Part shown: positions 18,483 to 27,521 of the stretch, piece by piece
Layout: each line of letters begins with the position of its first letter
How positions within the stretch are numbered: the first letter of the stretch is position 1
NCBI GenBank assembly: GCA_963664835.2
Contig: CAXXUG010000022.1
Location: 62,001 to 126,000 of the forward strand
Source of the DNA: G963664835 sp963664835
Lineage (GTDB): Bacteria > Chloroflexota > UBA6077 > FW602-bin22 > JBCLEL01
Length of the DNA: 64,000 nucleotides
Direction of reading: 5' to 3'
Program-made: the position numbers and the translations under genes
The notes under the pieces: model-generated
Databases searched by the model: none
Seen by the model: the letters and a program-made list of their open reading frames with translations, nothing else
Told to the model about the DNA's origin: nothing

Positions 18483-18936
18483 CGAGTTCATCTCCCGATC
18501 TTGAATTTGAACCATTCAACGGCCAACCAGACCCTCGTAACCCACCAGTCCAATTTTTCAGGGCACGATACAAGGGTGCCGAATCCACTCGCGCAATATT
18601 AATGCTTTATCCTAAGAATTGCAACCCCGCCCATTAGCCCTAAATCGTTCGGAATTTGGCGGGCCAGCGTCGCCGGTTTGACGCGTGAGCACTGCCCAGA
18701 TTTCGGCCCGGGATGGACACCTGGAAAGGCGTTCGCTCCATCACTCATGGTGTCCATTCCTCGGTATTACCAACGCTGCACCGATTCCGATCCCAACCAG
18801 CCGCCGGCGGAGGCCACACTGAGTCTCTGGGAAGCGTGGCCCGCGATCCGAAGCTGTGCAACTGACCCGTCAACCTGCCCAACCGTCACTATTCCCCACC
18901 GAGACTTTCGGCAAACCGTCGCATCAAACTGTGCGG
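18483..18936. other. Intergenic region, promoter area of two divergent genes
   Basis: No gene is supported. The left part must hold the promoter of the solute-binding lipoprotein. The only open frame on the plus strand (18678-18944) has no ribosome site or recognisable composition. Confidence 0.5.
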
Positions 18937-18974
18937 ATACATAGTAAAGCTATGTATAATACTTCTATGTATAA
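18937..18974 (+). promoter_or_regulatory. Probable PadR operator over a -10 box
   Basis: An inverted repeat ATACATAG/CTATGTAT (18937-18944 and 18950-18957, spacer TAAAG) contains ATGTAT-type half sites like those bound by PadR proteins. CTATGTATAA recurs at 18965-18974, 15 bases further on. A TATAAT at 18955-18960 overlaps both, so bound regulator would block the promoter: likely autorepression. Confidence 0.6.
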
Positions 18975-19022
18975 GCCGGCAATGTGACCCTCCAACTCGG
19001 TCGGAGTGGCGAGAGACGCCCG

Positions 19023-19373
19023 ATGAATGTCAGCAAGGATTTGGTTGCCGCCTCCGCGACTCCGCTAGTCCTGGCGATATTGGCGGAAGGCGACAGCTAC
19101 GGTTACGCCATAGTGAAGCGCGTGAGCGAGTTGTCCGGCGGTCAGATGCGCTGGGCGGACGGGATGCTCTATCCCATGCTTCATAGACTGGAACGACTTG
19201 GCTACGTCGAGGCGAACTGGCGGACCTCGGACACCGGACGGAAGCGCAAGTACTACCGCATCACCGAAGAGGGACTTGCCCAGTTGGCTGCCCAACGCCG
19301 GCAGTGGCAGATCGTCGATGCCACGCTGCGTGGTATCTGGATGAAGTGGTCGCCTGTCAGTTCGCCGGCGTAA
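19023..19373 (+). CDS. PadR-family transcriptional regulator
   Basis: A 116-residue PadR regulator. The winged helix is visible as LVLAILAEGDSYGYAIVKRV, then the recognition region (ADGMLYPMLHRLERLGYVEANW) and the wing with RKRKYYRITEEG, followed by a C-terminal dimer helix. The ATG at 19023 fits the family's N-terminus; an in-frame GTG at 18984 is possible. The next gene encodes a protein with the N-terminal helical domain often paired with PadR regulators, so the pair is probably a membrane-stress or drug-response module. The promoter repeat upstream suggests self-control. Confidence 0.87.
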   Translation: MNVSKDLVAASATPLVLAILAEGDSYGYAIVKRVSELSGGQMRWADGMLYPMLHRLERLGYVEANWRTSDTGRKRKYYRITEEGLAQLAAQRRQWQIVDATLRGIWMKWSPVSSPA

Positions 19374-19406
19374 GTTCTTGTAGGACGGGAGAAGCTGAAG
19401 AGCACG

Positions 19407-20778
19407 ATGTCCAATGGCAGCGCACTGGAACATCAGATAGCCCAGTGGCGCGATTACCTCCGCCGGCGCGATGCCATTCATACCGCCGACGTCGAGGAGT
19501 TGGAGGGTCACCTCCGCGATCAGGTCGCCGCGCTCGAGGAGGCCGGCCTCGCCGGTGACGAAGCGTTCCTCGTAGCGGTCAAGCGTATGGGGAGCCTCGA
19601 CGCACTCTCTCGAGAATTTGCCCGCGAGCATTCCGAGCGGCTGTGGAAACAGCTAGTCGTAGCACCCGATTCGTCAAATGAAAGCGGCCGTGCGGTCCGA
19701 GTGGAGACGGTAATCGTGGTGGGCTTGGCGGCGGCTGCCGCGCTGGCGATCAAGGCACCCGAGCTCTTCGGCTACCATTTTGGTGGCGGAAGCGCCCACT
19801 TCGCGTTTTATGCCCGCAACCTCAGCCTCTTCGCCCTGCCCTTCCTTGCCGGGTACTTCGCCTGGAAGCGCGGGCTGATCTCTCTCAGCCACCTCTGGCT
19901 GCTATTGCCGTTCGTGGCGGCCGGCGTGTTCGCCAATTTCTACCCATTCGAGCAAGATAGTCACACCCTGACGCTCACCGTATTGCACCTGCCAATCGCG
20001 CTTTGGCTGGTCGTCGGCATCACGTACGCCGGCGGCGGCTGGCGCGCCGGCGAGGGACGCATGGACTTCATACGGTTCTCCGGGGAGTTCTTCATCTACT
20101 ACGTGCTGATTGCCCTGGGCGGCTTGGTCTTCATGATGTTTACACAGTTCATGTTCTTCGCCATCGACATTCATGTTGGGAGGCTGTTGCAGGAATGGCT
20201 GCTGCCATGTGGGGCTCTGGGCGCCGTAATAGTGAGTGCTTGGTTGGTCGAGGCGAAACAGAGCGTCATAGAGAACATCGTGCCGGTGCTCACACGCCTG
20301 TTCACTCCCTTGTTTGCCGTGTTGCTGCTCGTCTTTCTGGTGGCTATGGTGTGGACCGCCAGCGGCATCCACGTGGATCGAGAAGTCTTGATTGGCTTCG
20401 ATCTACTGCTTATCGTGGTCCTGGGTCTCCTGCTCTATTCCATTTCGGCGCGCGACCCCGCTGGCGCCGCCAAACGCGTTCGATACGCTGCAGCTACTGC
20501 TCGTGCTTAGCGCCCTGATCGTTGACGCCGTGGCCCTGGCGGCAATCTCCGCCCGAATTTCAGAGTTCGGTTTCACCCCCAACAAGGTCGCCGCCTTGGG
20601 CGAAAACCTCATCCTTCTCGTCAACCTTGCCTGGTCGGCATGGCTCTATGCCAGATTCCTGCGCGGCCGAGGCTCGTTCGCAGCTCTCGAGCGTTGGCAG
20701 ACGGCGTACCTGCCAGTCTATGGTGTATGGGCCGCGTTCGTCGTCATCGCGTTCCCTCCGCTGTTTGGTTACGCCTGA
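19407..20778 (+). pseudogene. PadR-associated membrane protein (permease-prefix-like domain), frameshifted
   Basis: The first ~75 residues (ALEHQIAQWRDYLRRR to AVKRMGSLDALSREFARE) match the small helical domain found before permeases and in PadR-linked membrane proteins. About eight hydrophobic segments follow. At 20455-20480 the coding signal jumps from frame 3 to frame 1: the first frame ends at 20510, while the second continues LQLLLVLSALIVDAVALAA to a stop at 20778 with more membrane segments. A single-base indel near the run GCGCCGCCAAACG explains it. It may be a real lesion or a sequencing error. It starts 33 bases after padR. Confidence 0.7.
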
Positions 20779-20857
20779 CCACTCGCCCTCCAGAGCTCCT
20801 TGATACCAGAGTGATTTCTCCAATCGAACACTATCGCCATTCTCGCGAAAGGGCGAA

Positions 20858-21545
20858 TGTAGCGCGGAGGCTTGTCCTCCGCTCCCGGCCGGCCAACAGC
20901 CACCCCTAGTCCCGAGCCACCGTAGAGAAGACCCGCCAACCAGCGAACGCATTTTCATACCTTGGTGTGCCGGCGCCATCCGGCACGAGCGATTGGTACG
21001 AAAATGAAGGTAACTACTCGAACGCAACGCCGAAATCCAGAGGGGTAGGGAGGGGAAATGTAGCGCGGGGGCTTGTCCCCCGCTCCTGGCAGACCGGCAA
21101 CCAACCATAGTCCCGAGCCACTGTATAGAAGACCCGCCAACTAGCGAACGCATTTTCATGCCTTGGTGTGCCGGCGCCAGCCGGCGTGAGCGATTGGTAC
21201 GAAAATGAAGGTAACTACTCGAACGCAACGCCGAAATCCAGAGGGGTAGGGAGGGGAAATGTAGCGCGGGGGCTTGTCCCCCGCTCCTGGCAGACCGGCA
21301 ACCAACCATAGTCCCGAGCCACTGTATAGAAGACCCGCCAACTAGCGAACGCATTTTCATACCTTGGTGTGCCGGCGCCAGCCGGCATGAGTGATTGGTA
21401 CGAGAATGGAAGTAACTCGTCGAACCCAACGCCGAAATCGGCATTCCGGCGAAAGCCGGAATCCAGAGGTGTGGGGAGGGGGAATGTAGCGCGGTCGAAG
21501 ACTACACGAGGCGAAGGAGCCTCTTCCACGCAAGAGCAAGCCGGC
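20858..21545. repeat. Dispersed hairpin repeat, cluster 3, with 201-bp tandem triplication
   Basis: Three copies begin at 20858, 21059 and 21260, exactly 201 bases apart. Copies two and three, with their spacers, are almost identical, so this is a recent tandem duplication. A fourth, partial piece at 21441-21545 starts with an ATTCCGGCGAAAGCCGGAAT hairpin. Copy one has GCGGAGG/CCTCCGC where the other two have GCGGGGG/CCCCCGC: a paired change. The cluster fills the gap 20779-21650. Confidence 0.78.
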
Positions 21546-21650
21546 AACGTGATTCTCTACCTGAATGACTGTGTCGAGTTGAACCTCATCGCAGGAGCCC
21601 AAGCCGAATAAGACCCCGGCCCCCAACGTATCAGAAACAAGGCGCATCAA

Positions 21651-21679
21651 TTAAGGCATCAAATGATATAAAATATTAT
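21651..21679 (+). promoter_or_regulatory. Possible promoter of the VapBC pair
   Basis: TTAAGG at 21651 and TATTAT at 21674 are 17 bases apart in a strikingly AT-rich patch just upstream of the antitoxin start. The -35 match is poor. Confidence 0.35.
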
Positions 21680-21708
21680 GCGCGCACAGCCAAGACAAGG
21701 AGGAGATA

Positions 21709-21906
21709 GTGAGAACCACCGTGAACATCGACGACCGGTTGTTGCAGGAAGCACAACGGCTTACGGGTATCTCGCAGAAAACCGCTCTCCTGACAGAGAG
21801 TCTGCGGGCGCTGATCGAACGCGAGAGCGCCAGACGGCTTGCGAGCCTAGGAGGGAGCGAGCCTCAGCTTCAGCCTGTGTCGCGCCGCAGAGACTGGGTT
21901 CAGTGA
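21709..21906 (+). CDS. VapB-type antitoxin
   Basis: A 65-residue protein with the ribbon-helix-helix-like N-terminus of VapB antitoxins of the type that begin MRTTVNIDDRLLQEAQRLTG, followed by TESLRALIERESARRL. The GTG at 21709 has AAGGAGG five bases upstream. The antitoxin binds its own promoter and neutralises the PIN nuclease encoded next. Its stop codon TGA overlaps the toxin's GTG start, ensuring coupled translation. Confidence 0.85.
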   Translation: MRTTVNIDDRLLQEAQRLTGISQKTALLTESLRALIERESARRLASLGGSEPQLQPVSRRRDWVQ

Positions 21907-22277
21907 TCCTGGTAGACACGTCGGTCTGGATCGAGCATCTACGCGCCGAGCAGTCCCACCTCGTCTGCCTGTTGAACGACCATCAGGTTCTGGTTCACCC
22001 GATGGTCATCTGCGAACTTGCTCTTGGCAACCTCCGTAATCGGGAGCAAGTGCTGAGCCTACTCGCCGGATTACCTGAGACTCCCTTGGCAACCGACGAC
22101 GAGATGCTATTCTTCGTCGAACGGCGCCGATTGATGGGACGCGGTATTGGCTACGTTGACGCCCATCTGCTGGCGGCGGTGACGTTGGCGGAATCCACCC
22201 TCCTTTGGACTGGCGATCGGCGGCTCTCGAGCGCAGCTGACGAATTGAATCTCGCCTACCAACCACCCTCAACCTAA
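21903..22277 (+). CDS. vapC: VapC-type PIN-domain ribonuclease toxin
   Basis: A 124-residue PIN nuclease. All four acidic positions are visible: Asp in ILVDTSVWIE, Glu in ICELALGN, Asp in GYVDAHLLAA and Asp in WTGDRRL. VapC toxins cut tRNA or rRNA when the antitoxin decays. The GTG at 21903 shares bases with the antitoxin stop (GTGA). The open frame upstream of 21903 is only a shadow of vapB. The system appears intact, unlike the DUF433/DUF5615 pair at 5.3 kb. Confidence 0.87.
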   Translation: MILVDTSVWIEHLRAEQSHLVCLLNDHQVLVHPMVICELALGNLRNREQVLSLLAGLPETPLATDDEMLFFVERRRLMGRGIGYVDAHLLAAVTLAESTLLWTGDRRLSSAADELNLAYQPPST

Positions 22278-22586
22278 TAGGCAACTCGCCAGTCGAAGCA
22301 TGAACGCTCAGTCCTTGGCAGCCGGCCTCCCTTGGCGCACAGCGTGCTACAATATAAACTGAACGTATGTTCCTTTACTTGGACCGGTCTAGTTCCGCCC
22401 GAGAAAGGTGGAATTGCAAAACAAATACTCGAAGGGAACCCGGGATGTCCTGTCACAGATGGGCAAACCCTATATTTACAAAACAAAGTCGCCGGTACGC
22501 TGGATACCGGATCAGAGCCGCTCAGACATTCGCGTGGTGCAACTACGAGCGGTCCGAGGCCGAATCTCGATTGGTCGGCACTCGCT
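22278..22586. other. Intergenic region, no gene seen
   Basis: About 310 bases between the VapC gene and the tRNA-Ser promoter. Open frames are present on both strands but none has a credible start or family resemblance. Confidence 0.45.
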
Positions 22587-22615
22587 TTGACGCTGCGAAT
22601 TTGGGGCCTTACAAT
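22587..22615 (+). promoter_or_regulatory. Sigma70-like promoter of tRNA-Ser
   Basis: TTGACG (22587-22592) and TACAAT (22610-22615) are separated by 17 bases. Transcription would begin within a few bases of the mature tRNA 5' end at 22622. Confidence 0.75.
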
Positions 22616-22621
22616 CTCGCC

Positions 22622-22705
22622 GGAGAGGTGGCCGAGTGGTTTAAGGCAGCTGTCTTGAAAACAGCCAGGTGATGAGCCTCGGGGGTTCGAATCCCTCCCT
22701 CTCCG
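22622..22705 (+). tRNA. tRNA-Ser (anticodon TGA)
   Basis: The acceptor stem GGAGAGG pairs with CCTCTCC. The anticodon loop CTTGAAA carries TGA, the long variable arm marks a class II tRNA, and the T-loop is TTCGAAT. G is the discriminator base. CCA is not encoded. Confidence 0.95.
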
Positions 22706-22710
22706 CCGCG

Positions 22711-23358
22711 TTACGCCTTCCTCGCCCACAATCGGACGATCTCCTCGGTAGTCGCCGAAGGCGCACTTCCGCACATCCACTCCAACGCGATGTCGTGCCG
22801 GCCTTCGCCGGGTTCGGCAACCGCATCTGTGACCAGCACTGGATAGTATCCATGTGTTCGCGCGTCTATCCACGTCGCGAAAACGCACCCTGACGTAGCA
22901 GTGCCGGTCATGATGAGGCTCCTGATCCCCCGGGCACTGAGATGAGCGTGCAAAAGGGTGCCACAGAAAGCGGTACCCCTTGATTTCAGGATTACGAGAT
23001 CGCCGGCCTGTGGCGCCAACTCATCGATAGTCTGTGCCTGCCAACTTCCCTCTTGCATCACACTTATCGATGTCTGGTCGCGGTGCGGCCATAGCTCAGG
23101 TCCATCCAATAGGCTGACGCCGTCACGGTTGCGGTGAATGAACTCCGCGTAGGTGACCAGCACGCCGGCGCGCCTTCCAGCGTCCAAGAGTCTTTGGATG
23201 TTGGGAATAATTGCCCGCACTGGCGCCACTCTAGATCCTAATTGGCCTCGTTCCGATGCGATATCGTTCTGCATATCCACACACATTAGAGCCGTATGCC
23301 TGGGATCGACGAGCTCATCCAGCGTGGTCAGAACCTCGATCCCTTCGATAACTTTCAT
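22711..23358 (-). CDS. Isochorismatase-like cysteine hydrolase
   Basis: A 215-residue hydrolase of the isochorismatase superfamily with the full catalytic triad: Asp28 (CVDMQND), Lys125 (ILKSRGTAF) and Cys158 (TGTATSGCV). Family members hydrolyse isochorismate, nicotinamide or N-carbamoyl compounds; the sequence does not separate these. The ATG at 23358 follows AGGAG by 8 bases. It converges on the tRNA-Ser gene, with only five bases between them. Confidence 0.86.
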   Translation of the reverse strand: MKVIEGIEVLTTLDELVDPRHTALMCVDMQNDIASERGQLGSRVAPVRAIIPNIQRLLDAGRRAGVLVTYAEFIHRNRDGVSLLDGPELWPHRDQTSISVMQEGSWQAQTIDELAPQAGDLVILKSRGTAFCGTLLHAHLSARGIRSLIMTGTATSGCVFATWIDARTHGYYPVLVTDAVAEPGEGRHDIALEWMCGSAPSATTEEIVRLWARKA

Positions 23359-23668
23359 CGCAACTTCTCCTACGTTGTCCACCGGCGCCGACCGGGCTCT
23401 CCCTACTCCCGGCCTGACCGTAGGTCAATTCTAGCAACCGTTCCGTGCGCAACGACGAAGCGTCGACCCACGGACGAAAAGCAACACGCTGTGTAAACGA
23501 TTCGCAGGTAGACGTCAGGCTCCAAGTCCCCTATCCGCCCAAAGGTTTGAGTAGTACCATTGACTGGCGTGAACATGCGGCGAGCATGTTATTCAGAGGC
23601 GAGGGGCAATTACTCACCGGTGCCTATGGAAGGGCTCCGTGCCCAACTTCAGGAGGAGAGATTGAGGC
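23359..23668. other. Intergenic region with a 7-bp palindrome
   Basis: About 310 bases between divergent genes. AACATGC (23572-23578) and GCATGTT (23584-23590) form a perfect inverted repeat with a 5-base centre, about 80 bases before the glycosidase start, and may be an operator. Nothing else is evident. Confidence 0.4.
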
Positions 23669-25618
23669 ATGTCATTAAAGAAAACGCTCTACGGCGGTAG
23701 CTTCGAACTGGAATTTGACCTTGATCCCCACGTAGGTGGATGGAACCTGCTTACCGGCGATGAAGCGTCCCCTAGCGCCACTTACGAAGGTTCCGGCTAC
23801 ATCCTCGAGCTTGAGGAAGGGCGAGAGTCCGATTACACAGCCGTGGTCTTCAATCTTCGACGCGGGGACGGACAGCAATTCACGATCAAACGGTACACTC
23901 TGAGCGCCCGCGCCAACATAGGTGATCTGCACAGGATTTGGATGCCGCACCTCACCGAGAGACACATCGCCTTCCTTTACATGCAACGACAGCTTCCGAT
24001 GGAGCAGCTATCACCGTCCAGGCGATACCCACTGGTAGACACTCGATCCTGCGCCGACGCAAGGTCCCCGGTCATCTTAGGGTTGGACAGGGCGGGAACA
24101 GTTACCTTCGGCGTCGGACTTATCGATCAGCGCATCGAGACGCTGATGACAGAGCGGATAGCGACACACTACAACATGCCGGACCTGGACAGAGGAGAGT
24201 TGGTTTACGAGTTCACGAGACCGACAGATGACTTCGTACTGGGTCCTCTGACAGAGCATCAGGACGGCTTCTTTGTCTCGGAGGGCGCGTCTTGGTTTCA
24301 GACCATGCATCACTACCGGGGCGTTCATGATGAGGTGATGAATCGGCCGGTCGAGCCCAGTCCCGACCCCTGTTGGGAACCAGTCTGGGTCCCTTGGATA
24401 TCCCCGCCGGGAGAGTGGGCAACCGGACGCATCGAGGATGTGGATCACGACTTGCTGTTGAAAGGTGCGGAGATTGCAGTCGACCTCGGTTTCACCAACA
24501 TTCTGAACTCCGGCAGCTATTGCTTCGATTCGCAGCATCCGGGTTGGGCATATCCTGTCCAATGCGGGGACTACCGGGCGGATCCAATCAAGTTTCCGGA
24601 TTTCCCCGGCACAATGCGTACCCTCCACGAAATGGGCTTGACCGTCTGCCTCTGGATTGATCCCTTCGTCGCAGGGGTCGAGAGCAAGATACGAGCGAGT
24701 GTCGAGCACCTCATGATCCCGGATACGGACTTCTTTTGTCCCCGTAATCCCGACGCTCGAGCGCATATGGCTGAGCTGATGGCCAGGGTAATGAGGGACT
24801 ACGACGCGGACGGTTACACGGTGGACTGCGGCGGTAACTTGCCACTGATCCAATGCACCGCGGACCACGCCCACGACATTTCTTCGATTGGAATCGCCCT
24901 CGACCGCAGCTACGCTCAAATGAAGCAGGCTATGGATGAGCCAAATCCAGAAGCCGTAATCGAGTTCAGCCACACCTACTGCAACATAAACTGCCTGAAC
25001 TACGGCACAGCCTTCAGGGCCACCGACTCAGGAGATACGGGAGACTACGAGCTCGATCGCCGGCTCTGTGTATTGCTGAGGTCGTTCGTCCCGTCGGGAA
25101 AGGCGGTCCATTTTGACCCCATGTGGTGGCGCTTCGATGAGGATGACAAAACCGTCGCGAAGATGCTGTCGACGGCGATCATATCCGCGGTCCCGCAAAT
25201 AGCCGCAGATATAGTAAACCTGCGTGATTCGCATCTCGACTTGATCAAACGATGGATAGCGTTTTATCACGAGCATAAGCAAGACTTCAGATATGGTCAG
25301 ATGACGCCTATTCAGAATGACCTGCAGTTCTCGACAATCCTCATCAGCAGTCCGAAGAAGGCCTTTGTGTCGTACGGCAACTATCCCGCGTTGAGAGTGC
25401 CAATACCCGATGGTGCCGAGGAAATCTATCTGTTCAACTGCACGCTCGAGGATTCGATTCACACCATCCTGCGGAACGTTAGCGGTGAGTACGAGGCGGG
25501 AGTGCTTGACCATACGCTCACGGCTATTGGGGAGGCCAAGGTAGCTGCAAGCGAAGGGGAAGCGCTCGTCGATCTAGAGGTGCCGCAGGGCGGGCTTATC
25601 GTGCTCAGGTCGTCATAG
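23669..25618 (+). CDS. Alpha-galactosidase-like glycoside hydrolase (GH36/GH-D type)
   Basis: A 649-residue protein with an N-terminal beta domain (~230 residues), a TIM barrel (~240-560) and a short C-terminal beta domain. The barrel shows the clan's phrases: FPGTMRTLHEMGLTVCLWIDPF, then DADGYTVDCGG with Asp386 as the likely nucleophile, and FRATDSGDTGDY with an Asp at 453 or 456 as the likely acid/base. Such enzymes cleave alpha-galactosides or related alpha-glycosides by retention. No signal peptide is present, so it should work on imported oligosaccharides. AGGAGG precedes the ATG by 12 bases. Confidence 0.75.
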   Translation: MSLKKTLYGGSFELEFDLDPHVGGWNLLTGDEASPSATYEGSGYILELEEGRESDYTAVVFNLRRGDGQQFTIKRYTLSARANIGDLHRIWMPHLTERHIAFLYMQRQLPMEQLSPSRRYPLVDTRSCADARSPVILGLDRAGTVTFGVGLIDQRIETLMTERIATHYNMPDLDRGELVYEFTRPTDDFVLGPLTEHQDGFFVSEGASWFQTMHHYRGVHDEVMNRPVEPSPDPCWEPVWVPWISPPGEWATGRIEDVDHDLLLKGAEIAVDLGFTNILNSGSYCFDSQHPGWAYPVQCGDYRADPIKFPDFPGTMRTLHEMGLTVCLWIDPFVAGVESKIRASVEHLMIPDTDFFCPRNPDARAHMAELMARVMRDYDADGYTVDCGGNLPLIQCTADHAHDISSIGIALDRSYAQMKQAMDEPNPEAVIEFSHTYCNINCLNYGTAFRATDSGDTGDYELDRRLCVLLRSFVPSGKAVHFDPMWWRFDEDDKTVAKMLSTAIISAVPQIAADIVNLRDSHLDLIKRWIAFYHEHKQDFRYGQMTPIQNDLQFSTILISSPKKAFVSYGNYPALRVPIPDGAEEIYLFNCTLEDSIHTILRNVSGEYEAGVLDHTLTAIGEAKVAASEGEALVDLEVPQGGLIVLRSS

Positions 25619-25699
25619 CCGGCACGTCCGACGCGGCTGTCGGGCGATGATCCAGCTCGATTCTTCGAACAGCATTCTTGTGCCAAGTTCAAATGGCCA

Positions 25700-26203
25700 C
25701 TATTCCGGCGGCCGGCGAGGCCGAAGACGTAGAAACCAACGGGGAACGCGCCGGCGGTAGCGGTCGAATCCATCTCCGAACTTGCGCCGCATCGCCGGCT
25801 CTTCGATCAGAACGAGAAACGCCGTGAGCCAACACCAGTAAAGAACCGCGTAGGCAATTAGCGCGAGAGATTGAAACGCCAAAGATTCGCCGATCAACAC
25901 AACGACTACGCCCAAGAGCATAGGATTGCGAGACCATCCATAGAGCCCTCCTGTGCGCAGACGAGTCGGCTCCTCCAGCGGTGTCGCGCCAGTCTTTGAT
26001 AACGCCAGCAGCTCGTAGCCTGCCACCGCGTAAAGCAACGCCCCCAAGGCGACGACAACCCAGCCGACAAATCCCACACCAATATCGAAGTGCAGCCAGT
26101 CAAACCGAGCAGTCAACTGGAGAATCAAATAAGGGAATGCAATCGTGAAGACTCCGTGCAGGAGCAGCGCAACGAGCGTCGTCTTCAATACTTTGGATCT
26201 CAT
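25700..26203 (-). CDS. Isoprenylcysteine carboxyl methyltransferase-like membrane protein
   Basis: A 167-residue integral membrane protein with about four to five hydrophobic segments. It has the ICMT/PEMT-type SAM-binding signature in its C-terminal half: LRTGGLYGWSRNPMLLG, then EEPAMRRKFGDGFDRYRRRVPRW. The eukaryotic relatives methylate prenylated proteins; the bacterial ones methylate unknown small or lipid substrates. The start at 26203 has only a weak ribosome site. The gene converges with the glycosidase and stands alone. Confidence 0.8.
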   Translation of the reverse strand: MRSKVLKTTLVALLLHGVFTIAFPYLILQLTARFDWLHFDIGVGFVGWVVVALGALLYAVAGYELLALSKTGATPLEEPTRLRTGGLYGWSRNPMLLGVVVVLIGESLAFQSLALIAYAVLYWCWLTAFLVLIEEPAMRRKFGDGFDRYRRRVPRWFLRLRPRRPPE

Positions 26204-26402
26204 GTCCAGCCAAGTCTAGCCCAAGGCCATCGGCGGTCGAGGCTGGATCTCCAGTGATCGAGGGTCCTCATTCGCCTGCGACCAAGTTATCCCTTTGTCG
26301 TACATTCTTCGGGCTATAATCGGAGTTGCCGGCACTCCCATGTCTCGGCGGTTATTTGGCTAGGCCGGGACGACGCACCATAAGTACACAGGTGGTATCC
26401 AC

Positions 26403-27233
26403 ATGAACACATACGACTGCGAGCCCACGCTGACAGACACCCAGGTCTTGGAGTTCTGCAAGAATGGCTTCCTGATGTTGGAGGGGGTCATACCCGAAGA
26501 CATCAACCGCAGAACCTTTGATTTTGTGGAAAGGAACTCGCTCCTCATGCCGAGCGAGATCCTTCAGGAAGATTGGTTCGTCAAAAACGTGATCCTGAAC
26601 TCGACCGTGACAGGAGCGGTGCGGTCCCTGCTCGGCAAGAATTTCAGCCTGCCCAATCTGATGGCCAATCATCGCGTCACCGGACCATTGCCGGCCCAGG
26701 TCTGGCACCGTGATGGGGGTTCGATCCACGAGCCGAATCTGCGTTATCTGCAGGTGTTCTACTATCCGCAGGAGTGCACCGTCGACATGGGCCCGACAGA
26801 GCTCATGCCAGGCTCGCATTTTCTATTCTCATTGCCGCCATTTATGGGACATTACAACAAGGTTAGAGGCTCCTATCTCGCCGCTGCGCCTGCCGGATCG
26901 GTCTTCATAACCGTGTATTCGATTTGGCACCGGCGATCCAAAGGACAGGTCAACGGGACTCGCAACTTACTGAAATACGTCTATTGGAGGACTTCCGCTC
27001 CTGAGCGCGACTGGATACGCGAGCCCGGCTTTGATTTTGCGACAGCCGACTACGAGCTCCGAGGCCCCACGTTTAGACCGCAGTACTGGGATATGTACCA
27101 CGCTGCCGAGATGTTCTACTGGCTGTGTGGGAAGAGCGACGAGTTTCAGCTTGAAGGCGGACAGGCGTGGCCACTCACAATCGCCAACCACCGCTTCCTG
27201 GACCAACCCTACGGAGTCCCACAGACAAACTGA
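26403..27233 (+). CDS. Phytanoyl-CoA dioxygenase (PhyH) family protein
   Basis: A 276-residue PhyH-type Fe(II)/2-oxoglutarate oxygenase. The HxD motif is in QVWHRDGGS, the core MGPTELMPGSHF is typical, and the distal His is in IWHRRSKGQ with a downstream Arg (GTRNLLKY). It is only distantly similar to the PhyH protein at 12281-13069, so the two are not recent copies. The ATG at 26403 has AGGTGG seven bases upstream. The substrate is unknown. Confidence 0.85.
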   Translation: MNTYDCEPTLTDTQVLEFCKNGFLMLEGVIPEDINRRTFDFVERNSLLMPSEILQEDWFVKNVILNSTVTGAVRSLLGKNFSLPNLMANHRVTGPLPAQVWHRDGGSIHEPNLRYLQVFYYPQECTVDMGPTELMPGSHFLFSLPPFMGHYNKVRGSYLAAAPAGSVFITVYSIWHRRSKGQVNGTRNLLKYVYWRTSAPERDWIREPGFDFATADYELRGPTFRPQYWDMYHAAEMFYWLCGKSDEFQLEGGQAWPLTIANHRFLDQPYGVPQTN

Positions 27234-27521
27234 GCTTGCCGGGTCCGCGCTGCAGTTGTCTTCCCTCCCTCCGACGGACAACAAATGGCGTCCCAACTCT
27301 TGTCCTACAAGGAGATGTGAATAATCTGGGTAATTCCACGAAATCAAGTCCTCTTCGAACTCGGCACGACTGCCCTCCTTCCGCAATCGGAGCCGGTAGG
27401 TTCGACCCAACTAGACCGTAAGCAAAAGTTTGACTGGAAAAATCGGCTGGTGTATATTCCCGGTAAATATGGATAAAGTTGATTCATATAATCTAGTTTT
27501 CATATTAACAAGGAGGGTTCG

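Noticed and set aside
17863..18602. Long plus-strand frames opposite the solute-binding lipoprotein, rich in Ser-Thr or Asp-Leu.
   Set aside because: They are the reverse complement of the Val-Glu-Lys linker; low-complexity codons leave the other strand without stops. The same holds at 32217-33128.
20858..21545. CRISPR or coding reading of the 201-bp tandem repeats.
   Set aside because: Unit and spacer repeat together, and the frames are GC-rich chance products shared by all dispersed copies.
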